Part shown: one piece after another, positions 46,957-58,900 of the stretch
Layout: each line of letters starts with the position of its first letter
How positions within the stretch are numbered: the stretch's first letter is position 1
Assembly (NCBI GenBank): GCA_028023455.1
Contig: JAQFVV010006255.1
Span: forward strand, 1,426,001 to 1,490,000
Origin: Epiperipatus broadwayi
Lineage: Eukaryota > Onychophora > Udeonychophora > Euonychophora > Peripatidae
Length of the DNA stretch: 64,000 nt
Direction: 5' to 3'
Position numbers and translations under genes: made by a program
Notes under the pieces: generated by a model
Database searches by the model: none
Told to the model about the DNA's origin: nothing
What the model saw: the letters and a program-made list of their open reading frames with translations, nothing else

Positions 46957-49900
46957 CTAAAAAAAAAACAATATTACAAAAATAAGTAATATAATATTAC
47001 ATAATTTTCTTTACTTAAATGTATATATATATTGAATATGGAATAGATTGCTATGATCAAATACTACTATGTATAAAAATGATGAACTAAATAATTAATC
47101 CAGATCAATATCCTTGTATCACAAAATAAAATAATAAGCAAAAATTATCATTCTATTTATAAAAATATAGAACTGATATTTATATGAATAAAAGAAATGA
47201 AGTGTCTTCTAATAAACACACTGAAATAAGATATAAAAAGCGAATATCTGAATTATAAACTTTAACAAAACTGTACAAAAAATCACAAGATCAGTTTCAA
47301 GCAAACTCGTTAAACATCTACTGCATATCAGTTTTCCTATAATTTATAAAAAGTTTTGTGTTTATTTGAAAATATGGAAGATATAATTATTAAATATAAT
47401 AGTTGTTTGGTTAATAAGTAAATCTCAAGAAAATAAAAATAAATAATTATTTTTAATTATTAAATTAGTTGTGAAAACCAAAATCTGCATAAATGAAAAT
47501 AGAGATGATATATGTTTGTGTGTATATACATATATACAAACACAGGAGTTAAAATAGTTTTATATTAGTATGTTTCTGATATCACATAGTATAGAAATAC
47601 ATACTAATGTAATATTTTTTAAAAAAAAAACAGAACCTTATGAGGGTAAGGAGAAACTGAAAGGAAACTGATAGTTTAGTAAATCTCAGAGAAATTCTGG
47701 ATCGGTTTGAATTTAAAAATGGTTAAATTGCTGATACCTGTTAATTGGAGCATTAGTATTTGAAACAGAATTATTTAATGCTTTTTTTAAGGCCACCAGT
47801 CTCAAGAAATAAAATTGCATTCACTAAAGATCAAATAATATTTAATAATTAATTACTTTTTGATAGAGGACTGAAATAATATAGATTCATTCCTCTTATA
47901 ACTTCCAGCAATTATTCAAAGAATATAATTTATATGAAGAATTTCCAGAAGAATTGTCCAGGCTTTTGCAGAAAGTTTGTATAATAATATAAATAGAAAC
48001 AAATATGGTTAGATATTGCCTACTCAGCATCTTAACTATACTTTCAAAAAAAGTCAAAAAATTATTCTTATATAGGAGATATAAAACTCAAGAGTATTGC
48101 TGACATCAATCCAAAGAGTAAATTTAAAGTAAGTCTTGAGGCTCGTGCTACCTTGCAATGAGTTTTTCCTTTTTGAAAATATTTGTCAAAGGATAGAAAT
48201 ATTAAATTTAATCTTTTAAATTCAATCTTGCAATCCTAATATTAATCAAAATTATTGTTTTCATGCATTTTTCAATACATTTCATCAATTTTCACACTTT
48301 TTCATATGCAAAAATAACAGTACTACAAAGATATTCATAGTGACAAAATATCACCAGAATTTTTTCATTGAGAATAAAATATATGATCCAAAAGCAATTG
48401 ATGATGACAATTATCTTGTAATATATAGTATGTAAGTTCTTTGATTATATTTTTCATTTCTTCTACTTTTGCTAAAATAAAAAAAAATACTGAAAAGTCA
48501 TTCAGATGAGAAAATGCTAAAATTTTAGGCAATGTAAAATCATAACACAAATACGTTTAATAATAAAATAAATAAATATTCATTGTACTCTCGATCTATT
48601 GTTTTATCATGGAACTAAAAAAAAAATACGTTGAAGCTATGATATATGCTGTATTTTGTTCAGTCTCCCTCGTGTACATAATACAAAGAATATAATAGCA
48701 ATAGCACACATTTTTTTGACAAATTTTGATTAGAATAGATATTGTTTATTGAACAAGCATACAATAAATTTCCAACACACATATAGATGCTTTTATATAT
48801 ACCCCTGGGTCTCGTTTTACGCGATAGGTTCCTCAGAAAATGCGCAAACAAAATCGTGCAAAAATAAACGTAACTTACATTGAAAAAGGGGGGATGCGGT
48901 CTGTCATTTTTCAAAATTTGCGTAAAAGCAAAGCACCAACGTAAAATTACTTTAAAATTGGCGCAAAAAAAAAAATGAAATAAAATATGACTAATAAAAA
49001 ATTTCAAATTTGAAAAAAATTGATACAAGACAAACTTTTTTTAACTATAATATTTAATTTTATTCAAAATAATATATTTTTATGCATAATTTACAGCACA
49101 GTAATTTACATTTTTTTATACACATTTTAATTATTATCGCTATTTGCCGAAATACAACTAGCGCCAACTTCAGACTCATGTTGTGTCAATGGTTTTCTGG
49201 TGACAATGTAATTAGTAATTAATCTTTGAGACGATGATTTTATTAATTGTTTATGAAACAAACAACTAAAAATTAAATTTTTATTTTTGTCTTTAATTTT
49301 TTAATTTTCAATTCTGTTTAAAAATCAAATTTCACATCACATTAATTTCAAGTCGCCGTAAGTAATTTTTAAATTGTTAATTACAATTAAAAATCAGATT
49401 TTAATTGTGCCCACTGCTATTACTCACCTTTTAAAAATAAACTTGTGGACACTAAATGATTAATAATTGATTACATTCTTTTTTAAAAAGCAAAAATAGA
49501 ATGTGATTTAAAATGCAAAATTAACACGCACAATGTTTGAACACATTTACATTATAATCTTGTAAAATTTAATGTGTGTATACATAAAATGTGGAAATCA
49601 TGATTTTAATTTCATTATTGCATAAAATCTTACTATTATAAAGCACTGAAAATATTGAAATTACTAAGATGAAAGTCGAATTTCAATAATGTGCTATTAC
49701 TTTCAATATAACGTAAGTGCGCAAAATTTATTATTTAAAGTAATAGCGCATTATCGGAGTTCGACTTCCGGTGAAACATGAATCGCGTAACTTCAAAATC
49801 GGCTTAAAAAGAGACCCGGGTGTATATAGCATGCACATATAAATTAAAATAGTATAAACAAAATTTTTAAAATAATATAGTTGTGTATAAATTAAGGGAC

Positions 49901-52900
49901 ATATTTACCTATGTTTTTCATTCCCTGAAAAAATAAGATCAGGACTAAAACTTATTGTACAAACTTTTATTTTTTAAGGGACATATTTACCTATGTTTTT
50001 CATTCCCTGAAAAAATAAGATCAGGACTAAAACTTATTGTACATATTTTTATTTTTTAAACAAAGTAAATAGTGAAATATCAGATTTTCATCACAATAAA
50101 TAAGCCCTGGGTAATAAATTTTATGGAAACAATAGACTAATTATTTTTTATCAAGAAACTATGATCTCTAATTGTTTTGAAGTCAATATTAACTTTTAAG
50201 TATATTCAAAAATTTTGTAAAACTTTTAATATTATATTTAGAAAATATTTTATTATGCGAAATACTGCAAATCAAATTTGGAAATAATAAGGAAGAATAA
50301 ATTTTATGTGCTTTCAACATAAACCAAAGAAGCTTTATTAATGAGCATTCTGAAACAAAAACATTTGCATAATTTAAATTTTATTTACAAATTTTTTTAT
50401 TATCAATATGGTGTTCAGAAAGGGAAAATGGCTACTTGAGATCATAAAATATACTAAATTTGCAAATTTAATGGTTTTTTGTTTGTTTGTTTGTTTATTT
50501 ATTTATATTTTGTTTTGGATAGCTTCTAAGTGAAACCACGTACTTTGATACAATTTAGTTCATAACTTCATTGGAAAAGATAGATATAAAATCCCAATAA
50601 AAATTACAGCTAAGAAGCAATTAGCACATAAAATACAACTTAACTGTTATCTTTAAGTGCAAGTCAGATATTATAATTCAATAATCATTATTTGTAAAAT
50701 GTTTGTGTGTTGTGCAGAATATATATAATTTTAATACAGAATAATTACATAATTAAAAATTGGAAGTATTAATTATAATGATAGGATTTTTTTTTTTAAT
50801 AAATAACCTCAACTAATCTCTAATTTATTATAATAAAAAAAATATGTTTTGCTTTAATAAATTGTCCAAATTTTATATGTCAACTGATCTCTTAAAAACT
50901 TGATCATTTCAAATTTACAAAACAAATAAAAGCATATCTGAATTACAAGAATTAAATGAAAAAAATATGATTGTTACTTGATATTAATAAAACTTTGCGT
51001 AAATAAAAATAATAAAAAAACTATTCATGCAGTAAAATACTGTGTTAGTACTTCTGATTTGTCAATGATAGATGCAAAAAATGATAGTTTAAAAAATGTT
51101 TTATGATAGTTTAAAAAATGTTTTTATAACACTAATTCTAGGATCAAAGGATGTAGTTGATGGATATAGAAAAAATGGCATATTGCAAGCATATATAATG
51201 GATTAAGAGTTTATTATATTACTTAAACAGTATACAGCAAACAAAGCATCACAACTTAATCTCCAATATTTGCCCTACAAACAGTAATCCACTTATTAAT
51301 GTATTTTAAAACCATCTATTTGTGAACTTGAATAATCAATGGACATAAGATGGTAGTGTCGATCCAATTCTCAAACCATTTTCTAGATATTTGCCTTCAC
51401 CACTCTTAATTTATAGCCCTGGGATATAGCAATAAAATAAATTACTACTGGTAATGTATAATACAAATAGTAAATAACATGAAATGTAACTATTAAAATA
51501 CAAAAATATTTTAATTTTAAAATTGATGATAAAAACATATTATTTATATTTTAATGGATATATACAAAATTCTGGAGCACTAATTCTAAAAAGATTAGTA
51601 TCTATGGATTTGACATTAATATTGATGCAATCTTACAAATATATGAATCATCAGGTAATGAAATTTGGTAATAAGCATTAAGAGAAACATCAGCTCTTAG
51701 CAATGGCAGTAGCATTATATGATAGATTGTTTAGAAATCAGAGGAAAACACATTGAACTATAAGTTACACAAACTACTTATTTGCCATCATGCCTACAAC
51801 TATTGCTATAGAAGTGCTAAATCCAAAGTGAAATTTAATGACAAAAAGAAATAAAAAAACTAACATTTCTAGATGTAAATCTGTAGATACTTTAGAACAA
51901 AAACAAAATTTTAATAATTACAAAATCTATTAAATAGTAAAACTTTTGTAAATATTGAGATGGTCATGTCTCGTTGGCATACAACAACATAGTAGTGTGT
52001 GCATATATATAAAGTTGAAAGGAACAGTACAAATAAAAAAATTGTAGATATTTTCTATCTTACACTGGAATAACTGTTGAAAATTAAATAATTTTGACTT
52101 TAAAAAATTTTATTATAAATTAAGCATTTAAAAACTTTAATATTTCATTAATTCTGATTTTGAAACTAAAACAAACATGTTTTTATGTTCCAATAGATAT
52201 ACTGGTAATTATAAAATTCCACTATATTTTGATTAAAGAATTTTTTTTTATTAAAGGTTGTACAACATTTTGATATAAATCCTACAAAGTTGTTTTTGAA
52301 AGGATTAAGAGGAATTGAAAAGAGTCATTAACTTTTTTCAATCAAGATAAAGAAAACTTACTTTTAATTACTGGGTTTTTTTTCACCCTGACTATAAAAA
52401 GTTGGAAAAAAGATTAGAAGAGATTTGCAGATTATAACAGCATCATGACTATAAAGTTATAACTGAAGGCAAAAGATAGTCTATCCAGCCAATGCTAGTT
52501 CACAACAGTAGTTTGAATTCACATGGAAGCAAGGACCAGCTTTTATGTGGTTCATAGCCTATATATATATATTAAAACAGTAGGATTTGCTTTGCAAATC
52601 TTAGTTTCACCTTTCCTCCTTCCTTGAATCCCAATCTATCGTAGTGTTTATGGAGCTAATATGCCAAAATCCCACTGAAATTAGATAGCAAATGTAAGTC
52701 CATAAGCGTTCTTAATAATGTCAACAGTAATAATTTACATATTAAGAAATAGGTCATGTATATCGCATTTATACATATACTGCAATATAATATTTAAAAA
52801 CTTATAAGTAAAAATAATATTTTCATTATTTAAATTTCGGCTTATGTAAATCTATTAATTTAGAAATATTAAGTTCGTTATATTTAAGCTTTCAACATTT

Positions 52901-55900
52901 AATTTAAAATATTAAACCTGTAAACAATTTAAATCTTTAAATATTAAATTTAAACTTGTAAATAGTTCTCTAATTTTGTATTTTATAAATCACAATAATT
53001 TTATGTATAAAAGTAAATGAGGGTTGGGAGGAGAACAATCAGTCTAATTCTATTTTGTAAAATGCACTAATAGCTTAAATATTTGGCCATCTAGATAAAC
53101 AAAACAACAGATGTTCACTCCGATTTTGAATCTAATTAGTTAGAACAAATATAAAATAGTAATCCGAATATCTTGAAGGAAATAATAGTAAATTTGTTTA
53201 TAACATACTGATATATTTTTTAGATATTTGGATAGATAAAAGCATTTATTTGTAGCAAATATTTTTGGTAATGGATTATTAAGCCACAGGGTAATTCTAT
53301 TGTATGCTTTTCTGGTATATGTAGAGCTGAATTTATTAATTTAAAAAAAAATTGGTTATATTTTGAGAAAGTTAAATTAGTTGATTATATTTTGAGATTA
53401 ATTAGTGTATTTATACCTATCATCCTTTGGAGAGAGAAGCTCGTATACCAAGAAGCAAAACCTGGTTTAACTTTTATTAGAGAATTGTAAAATACTAGCT
53501 TTTATGAAGGGAACTGAGAATGACGGGATAGAAGCCGGCAGAGCTCCCGGGCCGGCAGAGCGGGAGCTCTGCGGCCCATCATACCATCTGATGCCCTTCC
53601 ATAAGAAGACCTGTTGTGAGCTGCCATTGCTGCTGACAATCCAACTAGAGCTGATGCCAAAACCAAAGAAAGTTGCTGTTAAAATTCAAGTAAATGCTGC
53701 TACCAGTTATCTTCATTTTAAAACATCAAAATAAGTGAAAGCTAAAATCTCCCGATGGAACACTCTCATAAATCAATTGGAATCATCAGAAGACTATAAT
53801 GTGTCCACAAATTTTCTAACAGATCCTATGAAGTAACCCCTTTAACCCAAGAGTTCTTGTGTAATGTATATACATTTTACTAAATAAGCTATAACTATTT
53901 TAAATTACTTTCTATGATCAAATCAGTTTCTAAATTTATATTTCTATTATGTAATTAACCTATATCTTTGTAAATTAACTATTGTGCTTTCTCATCTACA
54001 CTTGGTTAATACTTTTGAATTTTATTAATGTTTTATTTCTTCCATTATGATGATGCCCTTTGATAACCCTCGACTGAGCGAATTACCTCTTTTACTGAGT
54101 ATGCCGCCATATTAATGCAGACCAATTAAAGAACTAGCTCTTACATTTAAATGTATTATCAAATCGCTTGCTTGAAGGCTATCTTATTAAATATTTTGGG
54201 GATAAAACAAATCCCATCATATATTCCTTCCATGTTAATATATGATTATTTATGCTATTTTATGAAAATATTTCCATTTAATTAAAATATAATGTGAAGG
54301 TATGTGTGAGGTTGATAAAGTGAATATTATATAAATGCATGATTACATAGTAAGCTCATGAAGTCCTACAATTATGCATTCCCCACCCCATTATTTAAAT
54401 ATTGTTTGATAACTTATTTACAATTAATAATTATTTAATTTGAGGTTGAGAAAATATGGACCTTATTAAAGTAGATATTTTAGGAAAGGATTAAGTGTTT
54501 CTGCTCAACTAAATAGCCAACCCTTTTTATATACTTTTTGTGTAATTTATAGGTGTGTTGCCAGTGTAGGTGCATTGGGTGTTGAGACTTTTGCTTTGGA
54601 TCTTTCAGGGTACAAACGGCTGAGAGTTTCCCCTTTCTGCGGTTCCAAGAAAAGTGAACTAAGAAGTCTCTCGCCTGGGAATATGCACATTAGACATAGC
54701 CACGAAGTTACTTGATCGAAGTCAGACTTGGGCTGATATTATGTGACAAAACTGTCCTCGGATATATGGCAAGCTGCCAGTCCACAATCTCTTCACACAA
54801 AGCTCCGTGGTTTCAACGTAGCGCAACTATCCTCTTCATTCAATCCTCACCAACACTAGCGATCTCTTTTAGTAATTTTAACATAGCTTCCTTGAACCGC
54901 CAGTGTCTTAATCTATTCCTATCCTAATTTAGCTCAACGAGCCTTAGGCTGTCTTATTCTTGATTTCAATATATGCTTATTTTATTGGAATACGAAATAT
55001 AATATTAAATTATTAAATAAATGATTCATTATATTCACTATAGACATCTCACTTATCCTCGCAGTCAATTGTTCTTTATCAACAAAACTGTTTAGGCACA
55101 TTACCACAATATTATATGCTTTAACCCGAGGTATAGAGAATATTTAATTAACCCGTCATTATTGTAAATTTATTTAACTGTTTATGTCCTCAATGACAGT
55201 CTAGCTTACACAGACAGTGTGAACATATATTGTTAAATTAATAAATACCATTAAATTTTATTAACTTATATTTGATTCCATTTTATTTTCTGCGATCCAC
55301 ACTATATCATCTTGATCCATCATACTTTGTATATTTCATACCATCCATAGATCTGTTTACGAACCTAAGACTGTGCTTTTAATATAGTATCTTGTTTCTC
55401 CCTGACCACCAGGACTAGAGAGAAGGCTATGCTATCTATAGCATCAGATGTGATCACATAGATAACATTGTGGAGCATAGATATTAGATTCAAATGTGGT
55501 ATTTCTGGGCAGCATCCCACCTGGAATATTGGGTTTTGTGTCTAGTGTTTGAATTCTGCAGCATGTCAGCGAGGTATACAAATCTGACCATTGCAATATG
55601 TATTAAAGGGCATAGAGACTGAAGGGAGCTCATTGCAGGCCACCAGTTACTGGATTATGCTTTTCCCAAAGATAACAATAAGCTAGTCTATGGTTGCTTA
55701 CCAAGCTATATATGCGGTTTTATCAATATGCAAAGAAGCACAGACAAAGATACTGCATCATGTATATAAAGTATTTATAGATATCTGATTTTAAAGGAAA
55801 ATAATTTTTGATTAAATTATTCAACTAAAACTAGAATAATGAAAGAAAATAATAAATGACCATTTGCAGTTTTATTTATTAAAAGTGAAACTGAGAAATT

Positions 55901-58900
55901 TTGCTCAATGAAAATGACGATTGTTGAAATCTCTAATTTAAAAGTAAAATAATGTCTAAAAGCAAAGGATTGATTCAAACAATTTTATTTTGAAATTTAA
56001 AAAAAAAACTCAGAAAATTTAAATGAAGAGGTTTTTTTTTTTTAAGAAAAGAACTTTCCAAACCGAATGTCACAATTTTTAAAAAAAAAATATTTTTTTT
56101 TTTATCATTAGAAATAATGAATGAATAATTTTGATCATACTATCTATTTTTTTTATATATACACACATGCATGTGCATTTATGTATTATTAAATACAAAT
56201 TGAATTTTATAAAAGTTTATACAGCATATATATGCTTATGTAGATGAGTGTCATGTAAACACACGTTAAAACTAATCATAATTTATCAATTATTGAATTT
56301 CATCACAATTCTGATGTTTTTTTTTTTTAAAGTCACATGTATGCTGATATATAGGTATTTTATCTAAACAAAAATCACAATGATAGCTTCCTTTTTTTTT
56401 TGTATTTTAATCAAAATCAGAATGCTTAATTTATATTTATAGCTATATTCTACTAACCTTAATTTCATTTTAATTATTAATAAATTTATATTTCATTGTT
56501 TAAATGATTCCAATGAATTTATTTAATCATAAAATATAAATTATTATATGTTGTATTATATCTCTTGCTGAATTCGTGCATAATGATCTGTTATATAAAA
56601 GGGGTTTATATTTAATATTTATAGACATTCAGTTGATGATTTCATTACTTCTCTAATGCTGGATGACGCAAAGGGGATATCCTTTAAAGTCCATGCTCTA
56701 CATTTCATTTTAATTATTTATTTAGAAATTAAGTTTATAGTTGGCCAGTACATTAATAGTACTAAGTGGCCAGAGCATTGATGATGATCAATATGTTTTA
56801 TTACCTCAGCATAATTGTTTTTATTGTTGCATATTATGCATCCAATTTATTGTTTATATAATCTGTCCCAAGCTGGCAAGGGTTAAATAATTAGCCTGGT
56901 CTATAGTAGACCCATTTCAAATCCAGTCACAAGATTGACTGTTGATTTATTTTTATTGTTGACCATTCATGGTGATGAATGATTATTGCTTTTGAATAAT
57001 CTTGTGAACTTATAGTTACTTATAATTAATTTTGTATTGATCTTTCATGCTCATTCCTCATATTCATTTGAATTTAATTTTATATTTAAATTTTACTTTA
57101 ATTGGGATTAGTGATAAGGATTTCCATTTAAGCCAATAAACATAGTAGTGGCTATGGTTATTAAAGAACCATAAGCTGATGGGCTTGAATTGAAAATATT
57201 AAGGTGTTTTCGATTTAAGACTCATAGTTTTGTAGTAAAGTGGAGATAAAAGGTGGCTGCTGGAGGGTTACATTAGATCCTAAGATCTAGGTGCAGTGCT
57301 CTCAGATTCAAGGCTACTCACTGATGAAGGCTATAAGCCAGAAACTAGTCTGGGGATATTGGATGAGTAGGCACTAGATGGGGATTTTATGCACAAGCCT
57401 TCTGGCATCCATTGATTACTCTAGCTTGCTGTGTGTGGCAATACGTATAGTGAGTTTTGCCTGTTTTAATTTCCATTTACCCAGCTTCACCCCAAGACAC
57501 TATACTCTTACAATACATATGATAAGAAATGTAAATAAATAAATTTAGTGTACTCAATTTTAATGGATCCATTAGGCATCAGTAATCATAAAAAAATAGA
57601 AGTGTAGAAAGGTCCTATTTTTTAATATGGTATAAAACTCAAGCATATAAACTAAAGAGGATGAGTTTTAAAAATTATAGGAATATCAATTTTATATTAA
57701 ACACAAAGAAAAATCTAAATTAATCAGATAAAATAAAAATAAATGAGCATGTAACTCATGGGTGAGTGATTAGAACACTCGCAGGTAATGTCCAGGACCT
57801 GTAAATCCAAAATGGACTTGGTAGCATGTTTCAGGAAATTAAGGATTTCTTCAAAAAGTCAATCTAACTAGCTCTAATATTATTTTGTTCAGTAAATAAA
57901 TATTTAACTATTCTCAGCTAGAAAACATAGTAAATCCTACAATAATGATCAGGTTAGAGTCGATGCTCTAATGATAATTGTAATAAGGAGAAAGGGAGAT
58001 CATACACATATATGGGGTATAGTTATTTTTTCACATATAATTTTAATACTATATGCACACAAATTCTAAGATAAATTATCTTTTCTATAAAATCACTTAA
58101 TTAAATAATTTTATTACTAATATTGCAACATATACACTACTCCTTTACCAAAAAGTAAACCTAAACAATGACTTAAAATATTATTTTAAAATAATCAAGA
58201 AATCTAATTATACATATTTTTACCTGGATGAGCAGATATTGTTGGCCTTCCATAAGGGTCAATTTTCTTTAAAAAAAAAAAAAATCATACATAATAATTA
58301 AAATTAAAAATGTTTACTTTATACTTACATTTAATCAAAAACAGCATAGAGTAACATTAAAATTATTTATTTATACACACACATCTAATAAATCTACATT
58401 GTAAATAATTATTCTGAATGAATCAACCAGTACTTTCTGAATATAAAAAACATTACCATATAACAATCTGATACTGACACATTAAATTAAAATTAGTTGA
58501 AATTATTATATTTCAAACATAAGCAGCATTATTAATTCAAGACTGATAATGCATGCTAGTAGAGAATAATTTTCAATAAAAACTTAATACTGTTAGAATT
58601 TAGAATATATTATATATGATCATCGGTAATTAAACATTCCCACATATCAAAAAATTCAATATATAGAAGACTATTACAACATAAATATAATAAAAATTTG
58701 CTGATATATTTACATACATTAGAAACAGGGCATGAGTTTGGAAGGATGGTATAAAGATGATACAATTTACAAATAATAAAAGAGGTAGAAAAATAAAAGA
58801 AGCTACTTATATTAATAATATTAAGCTAGTGTTAAATAGATTTGGGCCTGGAAAAAATTTTGATATTAAAAAAAAATAAAATAGATTTAATTATAAAAAA

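Larger units (their letters stand above)
46957..58223. other. NOP10 intron 2 (11.3 kb)
   Basis: Contains the pogo/Tigger-like copy B (48802-49822), the 82-bp tandem duplication with microexon-like sites (49892-50055), an unclassified complex block with a GC-rich hairpin (53480-55780), another repeat-family copy (57112-57475) and a SINE-like fragment (57749-57830). Stretches 46957-48800, 50060-53470 and 55790-57110 are AT-rich, with only short simple repeats such as the GTTT/ATTT run near 50480-50510. Confidence 0.75.

Noticed and set aside
53504-53734. 76-codon open frame with a GC-rich start
   Set aside because: The start lies in a GC-rich hairpin, there is no recognisable domain and no splice-site context. 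Treated as part of an unclassified repeat-like block.
53859-55300. Solo LTR beginning TGTGTAATG
   Set aside because: No second LTR, no target duplication, no primer-binding site or polypurine tract could be shown.
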